From the NCBI GenBank assembly GCA_039934635.1, contig JBDTLT010000165.1, forward strand, positions 1 to 12,361: a DNA stretch of 12,361 nucleotides, in the 5' to 3' direction. Shown one piece after another: positions 5,986-12,361 of the stretch; positions within the stretch are counted from its first letter, which is position 1, and each line of letters starts with the position of its first letter. The DNA comes from DATLFA01 sp039934635. GTDB lineage: Bacteria > Actinomycetota > Acidimicrobiia > Acidimicrobiales > WLNW01. The position numbers and the translations under genes are program-made. A model generated the notes under the pieces. That model worked only from the letters and a program-made list of their open reading frames with translations. It had not been told where the DNA came from and did not search any database.

Positions 5986-8289
5986 GTGAGCTCGATATGG
6001 GACGCGGCTACACGGGTCGGACCACTCAGTGGCGTGCGGGTGATCGATCTCGGTCACTACATCTCGGCTCCGCTGACGACAATGCTGCTCGCCGATCAAG
6101 GCGCGGACGTGATCCGCATCGACCCGCCGAGTGGCGCGCGCTGGAATCACGCCGCGAACTCTTTTCTCCTGCGCGACAAACGCCGGCTCACACTCGATCT
6201 CGCGTCGCCGATCGATCGCCGACGCGCGCAGACCCTGATCGCCACCGCCGATGTCGTCGTGGAGAATCTTCGCCCGGGCGTCGCGGACCGCCTCGGTGTC
6301 GGGTGCGCCTCACAGCGTCGCCATTCGCCGCGCCTGATCTATTGCTCTCTGCCCGGTTTCGGCCACGACGACCCGCGCGCCAACGAACCGGCGTGGGAAG
6401 GCGCGGTGATGGCCGCGGCGGGCGCGTACTCGGTCGAGCTCACCGGCGCGTTGGCGGGCGTTGGCGCGATCACCGACCCCGTCGAGTTTTCACCGCTGCC
6501 GCTCGGTTCGGTGTTCGCCGCGCTCGAAGCCGCGGTCGCCATCGTTGCCGCGCTGATCGCCCGCGATCGCGACGGCGTCGGTCAATCGATCGAAGTGCCG
6601 ATGTTCGATGCGCTGTTCGAAGCCAGCGGTGTGCGTGCGATGTCGATGCACGGCAACGCGTTGGCGTTGACCGATTTCGGCAACGGCTTCTACCAGTGCT
6701 CCGACGGTCGCTGGGTCACGTTTCTCGCAATGTGGTTTCGCCACCTCGAATGGTTCGTCGCGGCTGCCGGACAACAGCAATGGATCGCCGACGGTGTCGT
6801 CGATTTCGAGCGGCTCTGGACCGACCCGAGCGTCGCCGATGAGCTGCGCCGCCGACTGGTGGCGCTCTTCGCCACGAAACCGGCGGCAGAGTGGGAAGCC
6901 ATCGGCAGGGCGCACGGCTGCACCATCGCCATGTTGCGATCGACCGACGAGTGGCTCCGCGAGCCGCATGCCATCGAGTCAGGAACCGTCGTCGACGTCG
7001 ACGACCCGACGCTCGGCCGAGTGCGAATCCCCGGGCGCGCCGTCGACATCTCGGGCTTCGCGCCGCGCGCACTACCCTCGCGACGACCAGATGGTGCCGA
7101 CACCGAGGCGTTGGTTGCCGCACTCGACGCACTCGATGCACTCGATGAGTCGCCACCGGCGCCGGTCGAGCCGCCGCCGGCCCGCCCCGCGCTCGACGGA
7201 ATCCGCGTCCTCGACCTGTCGCGGGTTGTCGCCGCGCCGACCGCGGCGAAACTGCTCGCGCAATATGGCGCGCAAGTGATCAAAATCGATACCGACCCCG
7301 CGCACGGTAGGGCGTCGTTTCGCGAGCCCGCGCTGCACGAGCATCTCAACCGCGGCAAGTTGACGATGATCGCCGACCTGAAACTCGCCGACGATCGGGC
7401 GCGGTTGCCCGAGTTGCTCTCGGCCTGCGCCGTGATGGTGCACAACTTCGGCCGGCTCGCTTGCGAACACCTGGGCGTCGACGAACAGTCGGTTAGGCGG
7501 CACGCGCCCGACATCGTCTATGTGCACTTGAACGCGTTCGGCGCGATGGGGCCGTGGAGTGACTTCCGCGGCTACGCGGAGCTCGCCAACATCACCACCG
7601 GCATCACCGAGCGCGGGCTCGGTGACCGACCACGGCTCAGCGGGTCGTCGCCACTGCTCGACAACCCGAGATGGTTCTTCACCGATTACGCCGCGGGGGT
7701 GCTCGGTGCATTCGCGGCGATGCTCGGTTTGTTGCATCGATCGAGAACCGGCCGCGGCTCACGCGCCGAAACATCGCTCATTCGAGCGGCGATGCTCGAG
7801 CAGACCCCGTATCTCATTGGCGGTGCCCGCAGCCCCGATCTCGAGCCGCGGGGAGGCGCCATGGGATGGAGTCCGTTACAACGCCTCTACCCCACGAAGG
7901 ACGGTTGCGTCTTCGTTGCCGCAGCCGCGAACCAAGTCGCCGCTGCGCTCGACGCCCTCGACGCGCCGCCCACCACAACGGCAGTGCAATTGCAGCCGGC
8001 GCTCGAACGCGCCATCGGTGCATTGTCGACCGACGAGTGTTGTAGTCGATTGCGACGTGTGGGTGTCGGGGTGCACCACGTCGCGACGCTGATCGATCTG
8101 ATGGCCCCCGGCGCGATCGCCGAGCAACGCGGCCTGCGCGTCGAAGACCGCACCGACGACGGCATCATCGTGATGCCGGGCCCGGTGGTGCGCCTGTCGC
8201 GCACACCGATGCGACCGGGCACGATCCCGCAACCGTTTGGGTCCGACCGCGACGCAATTCTCGAACTACTAGGAGAACCGCCGACATGA
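5986..8289 (+). CDS. Tandem-fused CaiB/BaiF (class III) CoA-transferase (767 aa)
   Basis: Two full class III CoA-transferase units are joined in one chain. Unit 1 (about 12-370) begins GPLSGVRVIDLGHYISAPL, with VVENLRPGVADRLGV and DGVGQSIEVPMFDALFE. Unit 2 (about 400-767) begins LDGIRVLDLSRVVAAPTAAK, with MVHNFGRLACEHLGV and RTGRGSRAETSLIRAAML. The linker (about 377-400) is Asp/Ala then Pro-rich. Class III enzymes move CoA between carboxylates through an aspartyl-CoA thioester. Unit 2 keeps the Asp in FTDYAAGVLG (D567), but the aligned place in unit 1 reads PLGSVFAALE (Ser175), so one unit is probably structural. Single-unit family members are about 400 aa and form interlocked dimers, so this resembles an intramolecular dimer. 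It probably activates a carboxylic acid as a CoA ester for the surrounding pathway. It is coupled by ATGA to the next gene. Confidence 0.92.
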   Translation: MSSIWDAATRVGPLSGVRVIDLGHYISAPLTTMLLADQGADVIRIDPPSGARWNHAANSFLLRDKRRLTLDLASPIDRRRAQTLIATADVVVENLRPGVADRLGVGCASQRRHSPRLIYCSLPGFGHDDPRANEPAWEGAVMAAAGAYSVELTGALAGVGAITDPVEFSPLPLGSVFAALEAAVAIVAALIARDRDGVGQSIEVPMFDALFEASGVRAMSMHGNALALTDFGNGFYQCSDGRWVTFLAMWFRHLEWFVAAAGQQQWIADGVVDFERLWTDPSVADELRRRLVALFATKPAAEWEAIGRAHGCTIAMLRSTDEWLREPHAIESGTVVDVDDPTLGRVRIPGRAVDISGFAPRALPSRRPDGADTEALVAALDALDALDESPPAPVEPPPARPALDGIRVLDLSRVVAAPTAAKLLAQYGAQVIKIDTDPAHGRASFREPALHEHLNRGKLTMIADLKLADDRARLPELLSACAVMVHNFGRLACEHLGVDEQSVRRHAPDIVYVHLNAFGAMGPWSDFRGYAELANITTGITERGLGDRPRLSGSSPLLDNPRWFFTDYAAGVLGAFAAMLGLLHRSRTGRGSRAETSLIRAAMLEQTPYLIGGARSPDLEPRGGAMGWSPLQRLYPTKDGCVFVAAAANQVAAALDALDAPPTTTAVQLQPALERAIGALSTDECCSRLRRVGVGVHHVATLIDLMAPGAIAEQRGLRVEDRTDDGIIVMPGPVVRLSRTPMRPGTIPQPFGSDRDAILELLGEPPT
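7120..7146 (+). repeat. Three tandem 9-bp units in the inter-domain linker
   Basis: GCACTCGAC, GCACTCGAT and GCACTCGAT follow directly and encode Ala-Leu-Asp three times, next to the Pro-rich linker between the two CoA-transferase units. The run probably arose by slippage and may vary in copy number between strains. Confidence 0.75.
8271..8276 (+). promoter_or_regulatory. Ribosome binding site for the LEH-like gene inside the CoA-transferase end
   Basis: AGGAGA lies 9 nt before the ATG at 8286 and lies within the last codons of the upstream gene, adding to the ATGA coupling. Confidence 0.6.
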
Positions 8290-8675
8290 ACAAGAACAAC
8301 GAGCAGGCCTACCTCGAGCTCGTGTCCTCGTGGGAGCGCGGCGGCTCGGCCGAGGTGTGCGCCAAGATCGGTGAGCTGTTCACCGACGACACGGTATGGG
8401 TGCAGCCCGGTCTACCCACCACGACCGGCGCCGGCGAGGCGATCGCACTGGTGCAGACTTGGGGCGCGGGTTTTGCCGGCTACGAGGTCGAGATTCGTCA
8501 CGTCGCGAGCACGGACAGCGCGGTGCTCATCGAGCGCTTCGAGACCTTTCGCCACCCCGACGGATCGATCTTCCTCGCGCTGCCCGTCGTCGGCGTAGCC
8601 GAGTTCCGCGACGGCAAGATCACGATGTGGCGCGAGTACTACGACAGCGCGGCGCTGCCAAAAGCGAGCCAGTGA
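8286..8675 (+). CDS. Limonene-1,2-epoxide-hydrolase-like NTF2-fold protein (129 aa)
   Basis: The C-terminal half reads LIERFETF, LPVVGVAEFRDGKITMWREYYD, the pattern of limonene-1,2-epoxide hydrolase (LEH) and mycobacterial EphG. Against the Rhodococcus LEH sequence as I remember it, FTDDTVWVQ aligns with its FAEDTMYQN. The five active-site positions then become Y53 to W38, N55 to Q40, R99 kept as R84, D101 to E86 and D132 to E117. These are conservative swaps, so a changed but related activity (epoxide opening, hydration or isomerisation) is possible, as is a non-catalytic binding role. The ATG overlaps the CoA-transferase stop (ATGA at 8286-8289), so the two are made together, and a CoA-ester substrate is plausible. 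The stop abuts the stop of the convergent gene with no gap. The fold is confident; the activity is open. Confidence 0.85.
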   Translation: MNKNNEQAYLELVSSWERGGSAEVCAKIGELFTDDTVWVQPGLPTTTGAGEAIALVQTWGAGFAGYEVEIRHVASTDSAVLIERFETFRHPDGSIFLALPVVGVAEFRDGKITMWREYYDSAALPKASQ

Positions 8676-9056
8676 CTACTGCGCGTCACCGCCGACGACC
8701 TCGTCGATACCGGTGCCACCGGCGAGTCCTGCGGGCTGATCTTGTTCTTGGTAATACGCTCGCTCGAGACAGGACGAGATGTTCTTCTGCGTGTCGATGT
8801 AGGTGCCGCTCGGGCTGCCGTTGAACAGCGAGTACAGCTGCTCCCACTTCGCAAAAAAGCCTTCGTACCACAAGCCATCGGAGAGGTCCGCGCCTCGGAT
8901 GATGCCCCAGGTCTTTGCGTCGACGCTGTTGGCCCACGACGTGAGCCCGTTGATCACTTCGACGGTCACCTCGTAGGCCGGGATGTCGGCGGCCGTGATC
9001 GAAAAACCGAAGCCGGCGAGGTTTTCGGCCGCGAACTCCTGGAATGTCTTTGTCAT
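8676..9056 (-). CDS. Conserved-looking hypothetical acidic protein (126 aa)
   Basis: I do not recognise a family. The protein is acidic and soluble-looking, with no signal peptide or membrane segment. It has four tryptophans in the first two thirds (W41, W50, W63, W71), an aromatic core segment GLWYEGFFAKWEQLYSLF (61-78), one cysteine (C96, in ISSCLERAYYQEQ) and a Gly/Asp-rich, probably flexible tail from about residue 106. The start is well supported: GGGAGG (9067 down to 9062) lies 5 nt before the ATG. A longer open frame that reaches 9425 runs antisense through the neighbouring gene and is not used. It is divergent from the FecR-like gene (90-bp spacer) and convergent with the LEH-like gene. 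Composition and the clear ribosome site argue for a real gene. Confidence 0.75.
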   Translation of the reverse strand: MTKTFQEFAAENLAGFGFSITAADIPAYEVTVEVINGLTSWANSVDAKTWGIIRGADLSDGLWYEGFFAKWEQLYSLFNGSPSGTYIDTQKNISSCLERAYYQEQDQPAGLAGGTGIDEVVGGDAQ

Positions 9057-9061
9057 CGGAG

Positions 9062-9067
9062 CCTCCC
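9062..9067 (-). promoter_or_regulatory. Ribosome binding site fixing the start of the hypothetical protein
   Basis: On the minus strand GGGAGG stands 5 nt before the ATG at 9056, deciding against the long upstream extension of the frame. Confidence 0.65.
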
Positions 9068-9139
9068 GTTTCGGGCCTGACCTTACCCGGAACACTCGCG
9101 CGGGGCGACGCCTCAGTTCCGTTGACCAGCGACCGACAA

Positions 9140-9144
9140 GGAGG
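9140..9144 (+). promoter_or_regulatory. Ribosome binding site of the FecR-like gene, unusually close to the start
   Basis: GGAGG (within AAGGAGG) is only 2 nt from the GTG at 9147. An in-frame TGA at 9123-9125 prevents any earlier start, and a later start would cut into the signal peptide. Confidence 0.5.
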
Positions 9145-9146
9145 CG

Positions 9147-9809
9147 GTGAGTCGTCGCCGTTGGGCACTGACCCTTCTCCTCGCGGTGATCGCCTTGTCG
9201 ATCCAACTGCCGACCGCGTCCGCGGCGTCGGTCGCGACCGTCGTGACGATGAACGGCCCGGCCGAGATCGAAAAGAGCGGTGCAACTGTCGTCGGCGTGA
9301 CGACCGGCGCCGACACGACGGTGATCGTGCAGATCGACGGCACCCACGACGTGACCATCTATCAGAACACCGAACTGCGCATCGGTGACACGCTCGCCTT
9401 GCGTACCGGCACGATACGAGTGCACGGCTCACTCACCGTGTCGACATCCACCGCGCTGTCCGGCGTGAGCGGCGCTGAGATGACCGTCGCCTACGACGAC
9501 CAGTCGGGCATCACCACGATCGAGGTCAGCGACCGCGACGCGTCGGTGCGCGGCTCCAATGACTCGACAACACGACTCGTGCCCGCCGGGCAGATGGTGC
9601 GCGTCGGAACCGACGGCCTTTCGTCGACACCGCAGGCGATCAGCCCCGACGAGATCATCGCGGCACGGATCGTCGCGGCGGATGAACCAACCGCACGGGA
9701 ACGCGCGGTCCCGTATCTCATCGCGATCGCCGCTGCGGCCTGCCTTCTCGTCGCGGTCGGTCGGCTCCCCGGATCGCGGCGCGTCCGCCCGTCCCCGCTG
9801 GCCGCCTGA
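9147..9809 (+). CDS. Secreted, membrane-anchored FecR-like domain protein (220 aa)
   Basis: The N-terminus has a signal peptide: RRRW, then a hydrophobic core LTLLLAVIALSI, then PTASA with probable cleavage after A26. The next 155 residues are Thr/Val-rich beta-type sequence, with TIYQNTELRIGDTLALRTGTIRV and VSGAEMTVAYDD echoing FecR-domain strands (a threshold-like property followed by a regular beta helix or sandwich) and LVPAGQMVRV near the end, as in FecR repeats. A hydrophobic segment at about 187-207 (AVPYLIAIAAAACLLVAVG) and a basic tail follow, so the domain should lie outside the membrane with the C-terminus inside. No FecI-type sigma factor or TonB receptor is nearby, so classical iron signalling is unlikely. 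It ends 86 nt before the FtsX permease, and a functional link is possible. The FecR label is moderate; exported and anchored is firmer. Confidence 0.75.
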   Translation: MSRRRWALTLLLAVIALSIQLPTASAASVATVVTMNGPAEIEKSGATVVGVTTGADTTVIVQIDGTHDVTIYQNTELRIGDTLALRTGTIRVHGSLTVSTSTALSGVSGAEMTVAYDDQSGITTIEVSDRDASVRGSNDSTTRLVPAGQMVRVGTDGLSSTPQAISPDEIIAARIVAADEPTARERAVPYLIAIAAAACLLVAVGRLPGSRRVRPSPLAA

Positions 9810-9833
9810 GGGTGCCACCACCCCCAATCGGGG
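9810..9833 (+). terminator. Weak overlapping hairpins after the FecR-like gene
   Basis: GGGTG/CACCC (9810-9823, 4-nt loop) overlaps an alternative CCCC/GGGG stem (9822-9833). No T-run follows, so a true intrinsic terminator is doubtful. The competing stems could equally be chance in GC-rich DNA. Confidence 0.2.
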
Positions 9834-9848
9834 CGAGCTAGTGCCATA

Positions 9849-9879
9849 GCGCACCGAAGGCGATGCGCATACGGTGCGC
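9849..9879 (+). promoter_or_regulatory. 8-bp inverted repeat ahead of the permease gene
   Basis: GCGCACCG (9849-9856) pairs with CGGTGCGC (9872-9879) around 15 nt that contain the palindrome ATGCGCAT (9863-9870). It ends 4 nt before the ribosome site at 9884-9888, so it could be an operator or a 5'-leader hairpin. Stems of this size are expected by chance in such DNA. Confidence 0.25.
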
Positions 9880-9883
9880 CCAT

Positions 9884-9888
9884 GAGGA
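9884..9888 (+). promoter_or_regulatory. Ribosome binding site favouring the GTG start of the permease
   Basis: GAGGA stands 7 nt before the GTG at 9896. The alternative ATG at 9863 has GAAGG only 2 nt away and would add 11 uncharacteristic residues ahead of the basic, membrane-preceding N-terminus. Confidence 0.5.
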
Positions 9889-9895
9889 CGCTTGC

Positions 9896-12349
9896 GTGAA
9901 AGCGGTTGCTTTCCGGCACCGGATGCGGCTGCGCCGCTACTGGCGGTCGTGGGCGCTACTGGCCCTGCTGTCGGGCATCGCCCTGAGCCTGTCGACGGCC
10001 GCCGTCGCCGACGCGCGGCGCGCCAACTCCGCGACATCGCGCGCACTCGAGGCCCAAAACACCGCAGACCTCGTCGTGAACGCCAACGAGACCGCGCTCG
10101 GTCGCGACGACACCGATGCCTACCTCGCGGCGGTCGACCAACTCCCTGGCATTGCCGAGGCGGCGCTCGTGGGCGGCGTCGATCTCGCCGAGGTCAACGA
10201 CGACGGGACACTCGGCACGCGGTTGTGGTTCAACTCGGCGCTGGGCAAGTTGCTCGATCAAACCGCGGTCGACACGCTCTCCACGCTGCGCGTGCTCGAA
10301 GGCCGTATGCCCGAGCCCGGGCGCGCCGACGAAGTGATGATCAATTCCGAGACGGTCGCGGCGACCGGCTGGAAGGTGGGAGACAACATCACCTCGCTGC
10401 GGCTCTTCCGCATCGAAGATCTCGACGAAGAGCAGAACCCCGATCCCCGCAAGGGCACGCCCCTCGAGTTCACCATCGTCGGCGTGGCCCGAGGCCCAGA
10501 GGAACTGCTGAGCCGCGAGGACCTCCCCCAGTTGTATCTGTTCCCCGCGTTCGCCGTCGCCTACCCGGACTCGACTTTTTACCGCAATCTCTACGTCAAA
10601 TTGACCGACGGAGCTGCCGGAATTCCCGAGTTTCGCAACGCCGTCACCGAACTCGCGGGCCAATTCGAACACAATCAGGTCTTGTTCGGGTCGTTTCACG
10701 ATGCCTATGTGGGCGTGCAGGATGCGTTGCGCCCGCAGATCATCGCAGTGTGGCTGCTCGCCGGCGTGTTGTTCGTCGCCGGCCTGCTGCTCGCGGCGCA
10801 GGCCATCGGGCGCCAGATCTTCGCCCACAACCGCGACCTGAGTGACCTCCGTGCCCTCGGCATGACGCCGCGCGAGTTGGGCTTGCTCGGCGCGCTGCAC
10901 GGATGGACGATCGCGATCAGCGCGGCCGTGATCGCGGTCGTCCTCGCGTTCCTCTCGAGTGCGTTCACTCCGTTCGGATCGACCCATTCGGTCGACCCCG
11001 ACCAGGGTCTGCGCTTCGACGCCGCGACGCTGTTCATCGGTTTCGCGATCATCGCAGTCGCGCTTGCGTTCACATCGTTCGCTTCCGCCCGCCGTCTCGC
11101 CGGTTCCGCCCGTCGCGGCGTCGCGCAGACCAGCGTCGCCAGCGGTGATCGACCGTCGCGGGTCGTCGGTGTCCTGGCTCGCTCGGGTCTGCCTCCCACC
11201 GTCGTGACCGGTTCGCGCTTCGCGCTGCAAGCCGGCAGAGGGCGCAGCGCAACCCCAGTGCGCAGCGTGCTCGCCAGCATCGCTCTCGCGTCGGCCGCAC
11301 TCGTCGTCGCCATGTCGTTCAGCGCCGACTTGGACCACCTGGTGCACACGCCACGGCTCTACGGCTGGGACTGGGACATCGCGGTCGTCAACGACTTCGG
11401 CGCGATCCCCGACGAGGGGCTGGAAGCGGTGCGCGAACAGCCCGAGGTCGGCGCGATCGCCGGCTTCACGCAGGGTCCATTGCGCCTCGGCGGGAGACAG
11501 GTGGCCGCGGTCGGCATCGATCAGATCGACGGCACGATCTTCCCGACGCTCGAAGCGGGCAGGGTGCCGCAGTCCGAGAGCGACATCGTCCTCGGGCGGC
11601 TCACGTTGAAGGACCTCCACAAGTCGATCGGTGACGAGATCGAGGTGGGCACCGCCGACGGCGACAAGACGATGACCATCGTCGGGATCGCGACCTTCCC
11701 CGCGATCGGATCGACCAGCCTCTCCCAGACGTCGCTCGGGCGAGGCGCGGCGACGGTAGCGTCGCTGTTCCCACCGAACGATCCCAACGTCGAGGGCCGC
11801 TACAACGGTGTATTCATTCGGGTGGACCCGAGCGTGGATCACGCGACGGCGATCGAGGGGCTGCGCGTCGCTTTCGCCGAGCAGGGCTGCACCGGCGATT
11901 GCTTGGAGACCGATTCGCGGCCAGAGCGCTTGGCCGGCTACGCGAAACTCGGCGCGCTCTGGGTTCCGTTTGCGTTTGCGTTGGGTGTATTGCTCGCGAT
12001 CTCGCTCGCCCATGGCATCGCCACCACGACGCGAGCGCGGCGCCGCGACCTCGCAATCTTTTCCGCCCTCGGATGGAAGCCCAGCCAGGCGGGTCAGGTC
12101 GTCATATGGCAGGCCCTCACGACAACCATCGTCTCCATGGCCATCGCACTGCCAGTGGGCATTGTCAGTGCCAACATCGGTTGGCGAGTCTTCACCGAAC
12201 ACTTCGGTATCCGCCCGCCGATACACGTCCCCTTGCTGGAGTTGGCACTGCTCGTGGTGGCGGCGACAGCCAGCGCGTTGGTCGTCGGCTTGTTGTTCGT
12301 ACCGAGTGCGCGCCGCGTGCGCACCATCGAGAGCCTCGCCGGCGAGTGA
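9896..12349 (+). CDS. ABC transporter permease with two FtsX domains (817 aa)
   Basis: A basic N-terminus (RHRMRLRRYWRSW) leads into a first membrane helix (about 18-40) and a large extracytoplasmic MacB-like part (to about 280). The first FtsX unit spans about 281-398 (VWLLAGVLFVAGLLLAAQAI; DLRALGMTPRELGLL; then two more helices). A further helix lies near 457-476, followed by a second extracytoplasmic part. The second FtsX unit covers about 682-817 (FAFALGVLLAISLAHGIATT; RDLAIFSALGWKPSQAG; then two more helices). This 8-helix plan is that of MacB/LolCE-type permeases that use mechanotransmission to move lipids, lipoproteins or peptides, or to drive envelope enzymes. No ATP-binding protein is in the window; it probably lies just downstream. 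GTG 9896 is preferred on its ribosome site; ATG 9863 would give 828 aa. The cargo is unknown. Confidence 0.9.
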   Translation: MKAVAFRHRMRLRRYWRSWALLALLSGIALSLSTAAVADARRANSATSRALEAQNTADLVVNANETALGRDDTDAYLAAVDQLPGIAEAALVGGVDLAEVNDDGTLGTRLWFNSALGKLLDQTAVDTLSTLRVLEGRMPEPGRADEVMINSETVAATGWKVGDNITSLRLFRIEDLDEEQNPDPRKGTPLEFTIVGVARGPEELLSREDLPQLYLFPAFAVAYPDSTFYRNLYVKLTDGAAGIPEFRNAVTELAGQFEHNQVLFGSFHDAYVGVQDALRPQIIAVWLLAGVLFVAGLLLAAQAIGRQIFAHNRDLSDLRALGMTPRELGLLGALHGWTIAISAAVIAVVLAFLSSAFTPFGSTHSVDPDQGLRFDAATLFIGFAIIAVALAFTSFASARRLAGSARRGVAQTSVASGDRPSRVVGVLARSGLPPTVVTGSRFALQAGRGRSATPVRSVLASIALASAALVVAMSFSADLDHLVHTPRLYGWDWDIAVVNDFGAIPDEGLEAVREQPEVGAIAGFTQGPLRLGGRQVAAVGIDQIDGTIFPTLEAGRVPQSESDIVLGRLTLKDLHKSIGDEIEVGTADGDKTMTIVGIATFPAIGSTSLSQTSLGRGAATVASLFPPNDPNVEGRYNGVFIRVDPSVDHATAIEGLRVAFAEQGCTGDCLETDSRPERLAGYAKLGALWVPFAFALGVLLAISLAHGIATTTRARRRDLAIFSALGWKPSQAGQVVIWQALTTTIVSMAIALPVGIVSANIGWRVFTEHFGIRPPIHVPLLELALLVVAATASALVVGLLFVPSARRVRTIESLAGE

Positions 12350-12361
12350 GCTCGCATCCGG

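Noticed and set aside
9057..9425. Upstream extension of the minus-strand hypothetical protein
   Set aside because: It runs antisense to the FecR-like gene; a good ribosome site supports the ATG at 9056.
9863..9895. ATG start at 9863 for the permease
   Set aside because: It has only a poorly spaced GAAGG and adds residues unlike the basic start of FtsX permeases; GTG 9896 has GAGGA at 7 nt. It is not fully excluded.
9956..12226. 756-codon open frame on the minus strand
   Set aside because: It is the antisense shadow of the FtsX permease; R/E/D/G-rich, no domain recognised, and the plus strand has clear membrane helices and FtsX motifs.
1..12361. CRISPR arrays, rRNA, tRNA and riboswitches
   Set aside because: No regularly spaced repeats, tRNA-like cloverleaf or conserved rRNA or riboswitch segments were seen; the intergenic spaces are too short for most.

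Overview
The window is GC-rich, densely packed bacterial DNA with GTG and ATG starts, several 4-bp stop/start overlaps and at least two genes that look leaderless. The gene families (CaiB/BaiF CoA-transferase, SDR, MenB-like crotonase, SnoaL/NTF2-fold proteins, COG2159-type amidohydrolase) suggest an actinobacterium, perhaps of the Acidimicrobiia type. That placement is an inference from style and gene content; no marker gene is present. No rRNA, tRNA, CRISPR array or insertion sequence was seen, and no gene-free stretch exceeds about 110 bp.

Positions 1-659 hold the 3' part of a MenB/BadI-like crotonase. Positions 763-3839 are a probable three-gene operon: an amidohydrolase of the ACMSD-like class, a SnoaL-like NTF2-fold protein, and a FAD-dependent oxidoreductase resembling actinobacterial epoxidases. 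It is preceded by a candidate promoter with an 18-bp imperfect palindrome.

Positions 3868-5045 are a different kind of island. A 60-aa single-membrane-pass protein on the minus strand is divergent from an XRE-type regulator (98 aa), which overlaps by ATGA a compact nucleotidyltransferase (207 aa) with AbiEii/MenT-like motifs. The pair looks like a toxin-antitoxin module. A perfect 7-bp inverted repeat, AT-rich against its surroundings, covers its promoter. This is the best candidate here for a little-described system.

Positions 5042-8675 return to metabolism. An SDR oxidoreductase (minus) is divergent from a 767-aa tandem-fused CaiB/BaiF CoA-transferase, which is translationally coupled to a limonene-epoxide-hydrolase-like protein. 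In the fused enzyme only the second half keeps the catalytic Asp. In the epoxide-hydrolase-like protein four of the five classical active-site residues are swapped for chemically similar ones. With the left-hand operon, these genes read as CoA-ester-based breakdown of a cyclic or terpenoid-like compound (CoA activation, oxidation, hydration or epoxide handling, ring hydrolysis). The substrate cannot be told from sequence.

Positions 8676-12349 hold an unrecognised 126-aa acidic protein (minus), a signal-peptide-bearing FecR-like protein with a C-terminal membrane anchor, and a large two-FtsX-domain ABC permease whose ATPase is not in the window.
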